Source of the DNA: Hyphomonadaceae bacterium UBA1933
GTDB lineage: Bacteria > Pseudomonadota > Alphaproteobacteria > Caulobacterales > Aquidulcibacteraceae
Assembly: GCA_002337085.1 (NCBI GenBank)
Contig: DDFH01000001.1
Location: 17,493-81,492, forward strand
DNA: 64,000 nucleotides
Reading direction: 5' to 3'
Both the position numbers and the translations under genes were made by a program. The notes under the pieces were generated by a model, which saw only the letters and a program-made list of their open reading frames with translations, was not told the DNA's origin and ran no database searches. Below are positions 35,273-43,425 of the stretch, piece by piece (positions within the stretch are counted from its first letter, which is position 1; every line of letters starts with the position of its first letter).

Positions 35273-35423
35273 AACTCCCCATCACCTCATTATTAATTTT
35301 ATTAATAATGATTATCCAAAAATATCGTTTGATACAATACATTTTTTCAAATAGTCTACAGTTCACAGTATGAAATAGAAAAATAAAGCCACAAAAAACA
35401 CGGCTAAAAACAAGGGAGTTACT

Positions 35424-36326
35424 ATGGCTGAGCTACATTGCCTGTCCTATATAATTGCGACCGCCAAAAGCCTACCGGAATGGGAAAGTTTCGGGCGGGA
35501 TATAATCGGCATGATTATTAATGATAAAAACGATAATTCAATTTCATTAAAAATGGATGCCGAACCTTGGCGCATCAAAATTGAGATTGGCGACCATGAG
35601 GATATGACCCATGCGGGTTGGAAATTAAGTTCCGAAGCTGAGCTTATCGAATACATAAATAATCTAAAAGCAAAAGGCGTAGAAGTTACCAAAGAAAGTG
35701 ACGAAACCGCGAAATCACGTGCTGTTAAAACGCTTTATAGTATCGCAGACCCCAATGGCTATCGTCATGAATTTTATGCCGAAAGAACAAATATTGATAA
35801 TTCATCACCAACCCACAGCACTATAATTCGTGGCAAGGGTTTCAAGACCGAAGATTTAGGCCTTGGGCATATTCTTCCAGTCGCTAAAAATTACCAAGAA
35901 TCTCTAGATTTTTATAAAAACACACTTGGCCTAAGATATAGCGACCGCATCATCCAAGAAATTGCGCCAGGTATAAATGCCGATGCAACTTTCTTTCATA
36001 CCAAAACCGGTCGTCACCACTCATTAGCCACAGGGCAATTTCCATCACCAAAAGTGTTAAATCATTTGATGATTGAATTTCAAGATATGGATGATGTTGG
36101 TGTCGCTTATGATCGTGCAACAAAGGCAAATGTTCCGATAGTTTTGGAATTAGGCCATCACCCAAACGATAAAATGTTCTCTTTTTATATGCGCACACCC
36201 TCAGGATTTGGGATTGAGCTTGGATATGGTGGCCTTGTCATAGATGAAAAAAATTGGGCACCGCAAGTTTATCCCGTGATGTCCGATTGGGGACATAAAC
36301 GCAACATGAATATGATTGAAAAATAA
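35424..36326 (+). CDS. Extradiol ring-cleavage dioxygenase, two-domain VOC (type I)
   Basis: The 300-residue product has two VOC modules. The C-terminal module keeps the Fe(II) ligands of BphC/HsaC enzymes: His in GLGHILPV (about residue 152), His in LNHLMIEF and Glu in GFGIELGYGG (about 271). The second-shell residues are also there: GRHHS, ELGHHPND and the Tyr in SFYMRTPSG. It would open a catechol-type ring by meta-cleavage. It is the first gene of the operon and has GGGAG before the ATG. The ring substrate is probably a substituted catechol made by the monooxygenase encoded three genes downstream. Confidence 0.9.
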   Translation: MAELHCLSYIIATAKSLPEWESFGRDIIGMIINDKNDNSISLKMDAEPWRIKIEIGDHEDMTHAGWKLSSEAELIEYINNLKAKGVEVTKESDETAKSRAVKTLYSIADPNGYRHEFYAERTNIDNSSPTHSTIIRGKGFKTEDLGLGHILPVAKNYQESLDFYKNTLGLRYSDRIIQEIAPGINADATFFHTKTGRHHSLATGQFPSPKVLNHLMIEFQDMDDVGVAYDRATKANVPIVLELGHHPNDKMFSFYMRTPSGFGIELGYGGLVIDEKNWAPQVYPVMSDWGHKRNMNMIEK

Positions 36327-36347
36327 TAATTTTAGAGAGGAAACCAA

Positions 36348-37229
36348 ATGTCAATCTGGCTTGATTTTTTAGGCGCGGAAATACGCTATGTACAAACGCC
36401 AACCTATGGACGCGTAAGAATTGCTGAAGCAGGCAAAGAAAACCCTGAAGCATTATTTTTAATGCATGGCATCGGCGGCCACATTGAGGCTTATTCAAAA
36501 AATGTTGTTACATTAGGAAAACATTATCACGTAATTGCCTTTGATTTTGTTGGTCATGGATTATCTGAGAAAAAAACAGATATTGAGTATCCACCCCAAG
36601 GCTATGCCGAACAATTAAAAGAATTAATGGATGTATTAGGCATTGAAAAAGCTCATATTTCCGGCGAATCTCTTGGTGGTATGGTTGCTGGTCATTTCGC
36701 GATTAAATATCCAGAAAAAACTCTGCGCGTGATTTTAAATACTACTGGCGGCATTCCATTGGTTAATGAAAAAGGTCGTCAGGATTTGATAAACTTGGCG
36801 AATTTGACAGAGAAAAACTATGGCAAGCCACCAAGTTTTGAAAGCGTCAAAGAACGTATGCAATGGCTTTTATATGAAGGCAATTGGGATTTAATCACCG
36901 AAGAATTGGTAAATTCACGTTTGGCAATTTATAAAGACCCTGATTTCCAAAAATCAGCACCATTAGTTTTTGCACGCCTTAACAAAGCAAAAGCCGGCGA
37001 CACAATGCCTGATATGGTCGAGCTTGAGAATATTCAAGCAGAAACCTTATTACTTTGGACCACTTATAACCCAATCCATGATGTTGATGCCGCCAAATCC
37101 GCTTTGCCAAGGCTTAAAAAAGGCAAATTATACGTAATGAAAAAAGATTGCGGTCACTGGCCACAATATGAATCCCCCGAAGAATTTGATGAAGTCGTTA
37201 TCAAATATCTTAAAACTGGCGAGATTTAA
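36348..37229 (+). CDS. Meta-cleavage product (C-C bond) hydrolase, alpha/beta-hydrolase
   Basis: The 293-residue enzyme has HGIGGHIEAY (oxyanion hole), the nucleophile elbow SGESLGGM (about residues 104-111), an Asp in NPIHDVDAAK, and the catalytic His in CGHWPQYESPEEF near residue 267. The pattern is that of HsaD/BphD/MhpC enzymes that hydrolyse 2-hydroxy-6-oxo-dienoates to a 2-hydroxypentadienoate and an acid. It lies 21 nt after the dioxygenase with AGAGAGG before its ATG, and 2 nt before the flavin reductase. The side-chain acid released is unknown. Confidence 0.9.
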   Translation: MSIWLDFLGAEIRYVQTPTYGRVRIAEAGKENPEALFLMHGIGGHIEAYSKNVVTLGKHYHVIAFDFVGHGLSEKKTDIEYPPQGYAEQLKELMDVLGIEKAHISGESLGGMVAGHFAIKYPEKTLRVILNTTGGIPLVNEKGRQDLINLANLTEKNYGKPPSFESVKERMQWLLYEGNWDLITEELVNSRLAIYKDPDFQKSAPLVFARLNKAKAGDTMPDMVELENIQAETLLLWTTYNPIHDVDAAKSALPRLKKGKLYVMKKDCGHWPQYESPEEFDEVVIKYLKTGEI

Positions 37230-37231
37230 CA

Positions 37232-37777
37232 ATGAAACACGCATTACAGACTTCCGAAAAAATTCAAAAAATTTCCCCACTTTGCCCTGATAAATTTCGG
37301 GCTGGGATGCGTCGTCTCGCGGGGGCATGCACGATTATCACATCACGAATGAACCCAAATGACAAAACTCAATGGGCAGGTCTTTGCGCCACCGCAGTTG
37401 CCTCTGTAACCGCAGAACCTGCCCGTCTTTTGGTTTGCGTGAACCGTTCTGTATGGGCGCATAAAATCATAACTTCATCTGGTGTTTTGGGCGTTAATTG
37501 CCTTAGCGAAGATGAGTTAGATATCGCCCTTCGCTTTGCTGGCGGGCGTTGCAAACAAGATGAAAAATTCGATGAAGGTGACTGGCAAACACCTAATGGT
37601 GGCGCACCTTTATTATCTACTGCCCTCACCGCCTTTGATTGCCGCGTTGCCGAAGTTATTGAAGCTAGCACACATGATATTTTCATCTGCGACATTGTTG
37701 ATGTGGCAATTCGCGAAAACATTTCGTCGCCTTTAATTTATTTTAATGGCGAATTTTCAAATCAAAAATCCAACTAA
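37232..37777 (+). CDS. Flavin reductase, small subunit of two-component monooxygenase (HpaC/HsaB-like)
   Basis: The 181-residue protein has the flavin-reductase-like split-barrel motifs: FRAGMRRLAGACTIITSR, WAGLCATAVASVTAEPARLL and VLGVNCLSEDELDIALRFAG. It should reduce FMN or FAD with NADH and pass it by diffusion to the monooxygenase encoded next. It is 2 nt after the hydrolase stop. Its 3' end is 34 nt before the start I use for the monooxygenase. Pairing with an acyl-CoA-dehydrogenase-like oxygenase is the HsaAB arrangement. Confidence 0.9.
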   Translation: MKHALQTSEKIQKISPLCPDKFRAGMRRLAGACTIITSRMNPNDKTQWAGLCATAVASVTAEPARLLVCVNRSVWAHKIITSSGVLGVNCLSEDELDIALRFAGGRCKQDEKFDEGDWQTPNGGAPLLSTALTAFDCRVAEVIEASTHDIFICDIVDVAIRENISSPLIYFNGEFSNQKSN

Positions 37778-37811
37778 AAACAATATAAAACCGTATATAA
37801 GGGAGTTTCAA

Positions 37812-39005
37812 ATGAGTGTTGCTCAAAGAAAAATTGAGGAAGTTATTCCTAGCAGTGATGAATTAGTTGCCCGCGCCGTAGCTTTAGTTCCTGAATTGCG
37901 CGCACGTGCTGATGAAGTCGAAAAACTTCGCCGTGTGCCAGATGATATTGTTGCGAAATTTAAGGAAGCAGGCTTTTTCCGCATTCTACAACCTAAAAAA
38001 TGGGGTGGCTGGGAAATGAACCCAATTGTATTTATGCGCGTATTGCGTGAATTGGGTCGCGGTTGCTGCGCTAGCGCGTGGATTATGATGATTTTAGGCG
38101 TTCATAATTGGGAATTCGCAATGATGGACGATAAAGCAGGACAAGATGTTTGGGGAAAAGATAATGAAACAATTATTGCATCTTCATACCCACCAGTTGG
38201 CACATTAACCGAAGTGGAAGGTGGCTATGTTCTTAATGGTCGTTGGCCAACTTCTAGCGGCACTGACCACGGCGTTTGGGCATTTATCGGCGCATTAAAG
38301 CGCAATGATAAAGGTATTCCGATTGACCGTCTATCACTATTAATTCCAAAATCAGATTATGAAGTTATTGACGATTGGCATGTTTTTGGACTTGCTGGCA
38401 CTGGCTCAAAAAGTCTTATGATTAAGGATGTTTTTGTTCCAGAACATCGCGCGCATTCCATGCTTGAATATGAAATTGAAGGAAAACCATTGGGCTATCG
38501 TTTCCCATTTGCGATGATTTTCTATTCATCAGTTTCATCAGTAATTCTTGGCTTTGCCCAAGGTGCGATTGATGTATTCATTGAACAAATGCAGGTTCGT
38601 ACAGATAATGGCAGCGGCTTTAAGACCATGCTTAGCCCATATGTAAAAGACCGCCTTGCCAATGCTGTTGCAAAAGTTCGTTCATGCCGCGCCCGTATGG
38701 AATATATGATGAGCGAATGCACAAAAATCGTAGAAAACGGCGAAAAAGTAAGTGTTGATGATCGCATTCAATATATGCTTGATATGGCGCGTATTGGTCG
38801 CGAATGTGAAGAAGCTGTACTATTGCTTTACAAATGCACTGGCGCACGTGGTATTTATAATTCAAACCCTATTCAGCGTTATCTCCGTGATATTCTTGCG
38901 GGTGCAAATCACATCACACAGGATGCAGACAATAACGCAGGCTGGCTTGGTGGCTATCTATTGAGTGGTGATTTGCCACCGCTTCTTTATGGCAAATCTG
39001 AATAA
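37812..39005 (+). CDS. Flavin-dependent phenol monooxygenase, group D (HsaA-like, acyl-CoA dehydrogenase fold)
   Basis: Start at the ATG at 37812, with GGGAG nine nt upstream; the longer frame overlaps the reductase gene. The ~397-residue protein has the acyl-CoA dehydrogenase fold (VPDDIVAKFKEAGFFRILQP, LRELGRGCCASAWIMMI, GTGSKSLMIKDVFVPEHRA) and the ILAGANHITQDADNNAGWLG segment near the C-terminus that HsaA/HpaB-like oxygenases share. With reduced flavin from the neighbour it would ortho-hydroxylate a phenol to the catechol cut by the dioxygenase. Cytoplasmic; likely tetramer by family. Confidence 0.88.
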   Translation: MSVAQRKIEEVIPSSDELVARAVALVPELRARADEVEKLRRVPDDIVAKFKEAGFFRILQPKKWGGWEMNPIVFMRVLRELGRGCCASAWIMMILGVHNWEFAMMDDKAGQDVWGKDNETIIASSYPPVGTLTEVEGGYVLNGRWPTSSGTDHGVWAFIGALKRNDKGIPIDRLSLLIPKSDYEVIDDWHVFGLAGTGSKSLMIKDVFVPEHRAHSMLEYEIEGKPLGYRFPFAMIFYSSVSSVILGFAQGAIDVFIEQMQVRTDNGSGFKTMLSPYVKDRLANAVAKVRSCRARMEYMMSECTKIVENGEKVSVDDRIQYMLDMARIGRECEEAVLLLYKCTGARGIYNSNPIQRYLRDILAGANHITQDADNNAGWLGGYLLSGDLPPLLYGKSE

Positions 39006-39018
39006 TAAGGATGCGATA

Positions 39019-39810
39019 ATGAGAATATGGCACCAAAGCTTCACGGTACTAAGTGACCTTGCAGCTTATGATGAGGCATTGCGCGACCATTTTAAAAATG
39101 TGTCGCGCCCTGACACCGAAATTGTGATGCATGGAATGCGTGAAAATACATATCGAACAAATTACCCTGGTGACGATATTAAATATGTTGGTTTTCAATT
39201 TCTTCACTCAATTCAATTCATGCAAGGAGCATTATTGGCAGAGCGTGAAGGTTTTGACGCCTTTGCATTATCAACACTACCCGAGCCATCATTGCGCGAG
39301 ATACGCTCTTTGGTTAAAATTCCTGTTGTCGGTTATGGTGAAAGCGCAACTTTTCAAGCAGGCCAAGATGGTCGTAAATTCGGGGCGTTAGTTTTTATCC
39401 CCGAACTAGCAGAGTTATTCACAGACAATGTGAAACGCCACAATTATGGAAACCAGTTAATTGGTGCAATGGATGTAGGTTTTAGATTTACAGATGTTTT
39501 GGCCGCATTTTCAAACCCTGTGCATCTTATTGATAAATTCAAAACTTCTGCGCGGCACTTAATATCTGAAGGCGCAGAAGCAATCATCCCAGGTGAAGCC
39601 CCATTAAACGTCTTGCTAGCAAAAGAAGGCATTAAAGATGTTGATGGCATTCCAATCATTGATTCATTGGCAGCGTGGGTAAAACGTGCAGAAAACATGG
39701 TCGATGAATATAGGAAACAGCCCCCTGAAAGAGTTGGCTATTTTAATGCGCTTAGCGATGCCGTTAGACGTGATGAAATACTGAACTTCTATGGACTTTA
39801 TCCAAAATGA
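39019..39810 (+). CDS. Asp/Glu/hydantoin racemase-superfamily protein lacking both catalytic cysteines
   Basis: Start at the ATG at 39019 (AAGGATG just before it); the longer frame runs back into the monooxygenase gene. The 263-residue product has the two-lobed racemase-fold pattern, but the first catalytic Cys position reads ALSTLPEPS and the second AEAIIPGEAP. From this start there is no Cys in the whole protein. Relatives include maleate isomerase, arylmalonate decarboxylase and Asp/Glu/hydantoin racemases, all of which use at least one Cys. It therefore either has another chemistry (possibly via Glu) or a binding role. It lies within the operon, overlapping the next gene by 4 nt. Confidence 0.78.
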   Translation: MRIWHQSFTVLSDLAAYDEALRDHFKNVSRPDTEIVMHGMRENTYRTNYPGDDIKYVGFQFLHSIQFMQGALLAEREGFDAFALSTLPEPSLREIRSLVKIPVVGYGESATFQAGQDGRKFGALVFIPELAELFTDNVKRHNYGNQLIGAMDVGFRFTDVLAAFSNPVHLIDKFKTSARHLISEGAEAIIPGEAPLNVLLAKEGIKDVDGIPIIDSLAAWVKRAENMVDEYRKQPPERVGYFNALSDAVRRDEILNFYGLYPK

Positions 39811-41159
39811 ACAAAGTTGATATAATCATTATTGGCGGTGGCGCGGCTGGTTGGGCGGCGGCACTAAGTGCAGTGCAAGAAAATCAATCAGTATTTTTGT
39901 TTGAAAAACTATCAGAATCTGGCGGATCTTCGGCTAAATCTGGTGGCTGTCTGGCATTTGCTGGCACGCAATTGCAAAGAGACAATAATGTCGAAGATAG
40001 CCCAGATTTATTATATCGTGACCTGATTGAAATCGGCAAACAAGAAAATGACCCGGTTTTGGTTAGGACATATTGTGATACACAATTATCAGTCTATCAA
40101 TGGTTAGTTGATATTGGCGTCCGCTTTAGCCCTTTGATGGAAACTGCTTCTGGGCAATCTGTGCCGCGCGTTCATTCTGTTGACCCCGCAGATATGGTGC
40201 GCCTTATGCAAAGTTTGGCAATAAAAAGCAATCAATGCACCTATAAAAATGAATGCCAAATTAAATCACTAATAAGTGAGAATGGGGTTGTAAAAGGTGT
40301 AACAGATACAAATGGTAATAATTATTATGCCAATAAAGGTGTAATAATTGCTTCTGGTGGATTTGCCAAAAACCCTGAAATGCTGCGCCGTTTTGCACCA
40401 CAATATGCTGAAGCAATTGTGGTAGCTGGTGATGGTTCAACCGGTGACGGTCTTAAAATGGGGTGGAAATTAGGTGCAGATTTGCGTGATATGGCATATA
40501 TCAAAGGCACATTTGGGAAACATCCAACCGATGAACACTCTGAACATTCTCTCCAAGCAGTTTATAAAGGGGCAATTGCTGTAAACCAAAATGGCAAACG
40601 CTTTGTCAATGAATCCATTTCTTATAAATTACTTGGCGATGCAGTTATGTCCCAACCGTGGAATGTTGCCTATCAAATTATGGATCAGGCAATTTTTGAC
40701 ACCGGCGACGACCGTGTTCGTATTCTTGATTTTGGCAGAAGACTAGAAGAGGGTCTATTCATTGTTGGCGATACATTAGATGAAATTGCCGCAATGGCAG
40801 AAATTGACCAACAGACCCTAAACGATACAGTCAACCGCTATAATGAATATGTTGAAAGCGGTGAAGATTTAGAATTTGGGCGCACTAATATGGTGCATCG
40901 CCATGGTTCATTGGTAAAAATCGAAAAGCCACCATTCTATGCCTATCCATCAACGGCAGTGGTTTTCGGAACATATTGCGGGCTTCGCATCGACGATACA
41001 GCGCGGGTTATAAATGTCGATGATGAAGTTATTGGCGGGTTATATGCCGCCGGCGAAGTAACAGGAGGTTTTCATGGCGCAGCATATATGACTGGCTCTG
41101 CATTAGGCAAAGCAGTCGTATTTGGGCGAATTGCAGCATTAGAGGCGGCAAAAAAATGA
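39807..41159 (+). CDS. FAD-dependent dehydrogenase (KSTD/fumarate-reductase family) of the ETF-linked operon
   Basis: The 450-residue protein has IIIGGGAAGWAAALSAVQEN at the N-terminus, then SGGSSAKSGGCLAFAG, and the C-terminal FAD site GLYAAGEVTGGFHGAAYM plus TGSALGKAVVFGRIAA. It overlaps the racemase-fold gene and the ETF beta gene by 4 nt each (ATGA), so translation is tightly coupled to the ETF pair. I infer it gives its electrons to that ETF, which would be unusual: members of this family normally use quinones, dyes or heme. Likely role: desaturation/aromatisation of a cyclic ketone or acid before ring hydroxylation. Confidence 0.85.
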   Translation: MNKVDIIIIGGGAAGWAAALSAVQENQSVFLFEKLSESGGSSAKSGGCLAFAGTQLQRDNNVEDSPDLLYRDLIEIGKQENDPVLVRTYCDTQLSVYQWLVDIGVRFSPLMETASGQSVPRVHSVDPADMVRLMQSLAIKSNQCTYKNECQIKSLISENGVVKGVTDTNGNNYYANKGVIIASGGFAKNPEMLRRFAPQYAEAIVVAGDGSTGDGLKMGWKLGADLRDMAYIKGTFGKHPTDEHSEHSLQAVYKGAIAVNQNGKRFVNESISYKLLGDAVMSQPWNVAYQIMDQAIFDTGDDRVRILDFGRRLEEGLFIVGDTLDEIAAMAEIDQQTLNDTVNRYNEYVESGEDLEFGRTNMVHRHGSLVKIEKPPFYAYPSTAVVFGTYCGLRIDDTARVINVDDEVIGGLYAAGEVTGGFHGAAYMTGSALGKAVVFGRIAALEAAKK

Positions 41160-41908
41160 ACATCACCCTATTAATCACCGGAATATATGACCCCCGATGG
41201 CCGATTATAATAAATCAGGCCCCGCAATTACCTTCACAATCGGATGGGAGAAGAATCCTTAGCCCATTTGAAGAAAGCGTAATTGAACTTGCGCTAAAAA
41301 TACGCGATGCAAAAGCAGAAACCAAAATAAAAACTATCATTTTGGGTGAAAATCATCTTGAGAAAATTGCGCGATTAATTGCTGCTTACAATATATCCGA
41401 CATTGATTGCGTTAAAATAACTAACTCATGGGATAATAATGCGATTACTTTTGCTGTTGCTTCATTATTTAACGGTGACAAGCCTGATTTAATATTATGC
41501 CCACGTGAATTTGGTGATTGTGATGAAGGAATTATCCCACCACTTTTAGCCCAAGCCATTGGATTGCCAATATTTTCATGGGTTCAGGCATTATGCAATG
41601 ACGGTCAATTATCACTTGAGCGTGAAAATGGTGATTACATTGAATGGGTTAATATTGATTGCCCACTATTTGCCAGCATCACCAATGATCGCCGTCTAAA
41701 ATTACGCAAACCATTGATGAAAAACGTAATGATGGCGAAAAATGCTAAATTCAATCATTTGGAAATCGCTATCCCCGCTGAAAGCCAGATTATAGAAATA
41801 CGCGAGATATTAAATTCACGGACAAATATAGATTGTAATTTTTTAAAAGGTGAAATCATAACACAAGCGCAAAATCTTGCCTCTATTTTGCGGGAGGTGA
41901 TAGCGTGA
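41156..41908 (+). CDS. Electron transfer flavoprotein, beta-subunit-like
   Basis: A 250-residue protein of ETF beta/FixA type: LSPFEESVIELALKIRDAK corresponds to the NPFDEIAVEEALRLKE segment, followed by IKTIILGENHLEKIARLIAA and the PDLILCPREFGDCDEGIIPP strand-loop, and a C-terminal extension that would wrap the alpha subunit. It normally binds AMP and docks the dehydrogenase. The N-terminus (MNITLLITGIYDPRWP) is diverged from housekeeping ETF beta (KILVPVKRV type). It overlaps the flavoprotein gene and the ETF alpha gene by 4 nt each. Dedicated to this operon rather than general fatty-acid oxidation. Confidence 0.82.
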   Translation: MNITLLITGIYDPRWPIIINQAPQLPSQSDGRRILSPFEESVIELALKIRDAKAETKIKTIILGENHLEKIARLIAAYNISDIDCVKITNSWDNNAITFAVASLFNGDKPDLILCPREFGDCDEGIIPPLLAQAIGLPIFSWVQALCNDGQLSLERENGDYIEWVNIDCPLFASITNDRRLKLRKPLMKNVMMAKNAKFNHLEIAIPAESQIIEIREILNSRTNIDCNFLKGEIITQAQNLASILREVIA

Positions 41909-42630
41909 ATAAACTAAAAACCTATGTGATTAATATCACTAATAGTCCCAAAACTTTCAAACTTGAAAATGCAATATATATCTTAAAATATGGCATTAAA
42001 GAAATTGAGTTTGCCGCAAAACTAGCGCTTGAGAATAATGCGAAAAACTTTGGACGCGTAACAGGTTTTACTATTGAAAATGGTAATCTAATCATTCGCA
42101 AAGCGTCATTTGGTGGTCGCGCTGAAATTGTAATTTCGGGAAATGGCGGGCCATATATATTCCATCTTCAAGATATTCCACAAGATATTGAGATAATCGA
42201 AACAATAGACGATACCAAAACGGCTCTTAACATCAAAAAATCCCAAAACCCTGCCACAGAGCGCAGTCTTGAAGGCGCACAAATCGTGGTTTCTTGTGGA
42301 AGGGGCTTGGACGAAGATGATGTAACCAGCCTTAAAGAAATCGCATCACTAATTGGTGGCGCGATTAGTGGCTCACAGGCGGCTGTTGATATTGGGCTTG
42401 TTCCGGTTTCAAGGCAAGTTGGACAATCAGGCAAGTTTGTTACCCCTAAAATCTACTTTGCATTCGGCATATCAGGAACACCGCAACATATGGCAGGAAT
42501 TGGAATAAACACCCGCATTATTGCCATTAATAATGACGCTGACGCCACAATATTTAAATATTCTGACACTGGAATAATTGCCGATGCCAAAAAACTTATA
42601 CCGCTTTTGAAGCAGGAATTAGAGAAATAG
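41905..42630 (+). CDS. Electron transfer flavoprotein, alpha-subunit-like, with shortened N-terminal domain
   Basis: GTG start overlapping the beta gene by 4 nt. The C-terminal FAD domain is well preserved: IVVSCGRGLDEDDVTSLKEI, GSQAAVDIGLVPVSRQVGQS, the FAD motif FGISGTPQHMAGI and INNDADATIFKYSDTGIIAD. At 241 residues the protein is about 70 shorter than ordinary ETF alpha (~310): the Rossmann-like part of domain I is reduced, leaving mainly the strand region GRVTGFTIENGNLIIRKASF. It would carry FAD and pass electrons from the operon flavoprotein to the respiratory chain via ETF-ubiquinone oxidoreductase. Confidence 0.82.
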   Translation: MNKLKTYVINITNSPKTFKLENAIYILKYGIKEIEFAAKLALENNAKNFGRVTGFTIENGNLIIRKASFGGRAEIVISGNGGPYIFHLQDIPQDIEIIETIDDTKTALNIKKSQNPATERSLEGAQIVVSCGRGLDEDDVTSLKEIASLIGGAISGSQAAVDIGLVPVSRQVGQSGKFVTPKIYFAFGISGTPQHMAGIGINTRIIAINNDADATIFKYSDTGIIADAKKLIPLLKQELEK

Positions 42631-43416
42631 ATGATTATTGATAAATATAAAAAAGCCGCACGTGAAATCCGCAATGCCTATATGGGAAAGCCAATCGCGC
42701 CTTTGCGTCAATATCTTGACCCCACAGATGCCGAAGGTGCGTACGCAATACAAAATGCAAATACATCATTTTGGCAAGAACAAGGGCGCAAAATAGTTGG
42801 TCGCAAAGCAGGCTTAACCGCCAAAGCAGTCCAAACACAATTAGGTGTTTTACAACCGGATTTTGGGGTTTTATTTGATGATATGCGTATTAAAGACGGT
42901 GGAAATTTAGACCCCGACAAATGCATTCAACCCAAAGCCGAGGCAGAGATCGCCTTTATCCTTGGCAAAGATATTACAAACCCAAATGCGAATATTGATG
43001 AGATAAAAAATGCAATAAAAAGCGCCAATGCCGCAATTGAAATTGTTGATAGTCGCATAAAAGATTGGAAAATCACTTTTGCGGATACAGTTGCCGATAA
43101 TGGCTCATCCGCTTTCTTTGTTATCTCTGACATCGGGCATTCAATTAAAAGCCTTGATCTTTATAGCTGTGGAATGGTTCTTGAGGCGAATAATGAGATT
43201 GCATCAATAGGTGCGGGTGCAGCGTGCCTTGGCCACCCATTAAATTCCGTATTATGGCTTGCGCAAACACTTGCACAAAATGGCGCACCATTACGCGCAG
43301 GCGATATTATCCTAAGCGGCGCACTTGGGCCAATGGTTAGTTTAAAAACAGGTCAGAAATATACCGCAAAAATTGGCGGCATTGGCGAAGTTTCCTTTAG
43401 TTACGGTCTTAATTAG
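42631..43416 (+). CDS. 2-hydroxypenta-2,4-dienoate hydratase family (MhpD/HsaE-like)
   Basis: The ATG follows the ETF alpha stop directly (TAGATG). The 261-residue product has the fumarylacetoacetase-like hydratase/decarboxylase motifs: GRKAGLTAKAVQTQLGV, PDFGVLFDDM, KAEAEIAFILGKDI, AIEIVDSRIKDW and the C-terminal GDIILSGALGPMV. The EAE motif supplies metal ligands. It would add water to 2-hydroxypentadienoate to give 4-hydroxy-2-oxovalerate. The related 4-oxalocrotonate decarboxylases look alike, but the two downstream genes favour the hydratase role. Confidence 0.88.
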   Translation: MIIDKYKKAAREIRNAYMGKPIAPLRQYLDPTDAEGAYAIQNANTSFWQEQGRKIVGRKAGLTAKAVQTQLGVLQPDFGVLFDDMRIKDGGNLDPDKCIQPKAEAEIAFILGKDITNPNANIDEIKNAIKSANAAIEIVDSRIKDWKITFADTVADNGSSAFFVISDIGHSIKSLDLYSCGMVLEANNEIASIGAGAACLGHPLNSVLWLAQTLAQNGAPLRAGDIILSGALGPMVSLKTGQKYTAKIGGIGEVSFSYGLN

Positions 43417-43425
43417 GTAAATATT

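Noticed and set aside
35358..35371. TACAGTTCACAGTA as a third GntR operator
   Set aside because: It is a direct repeat of ACAGT, not the inverted CTGT...ACAG form of the two proposed GntR sites; LysR control of this promoter is more likely.
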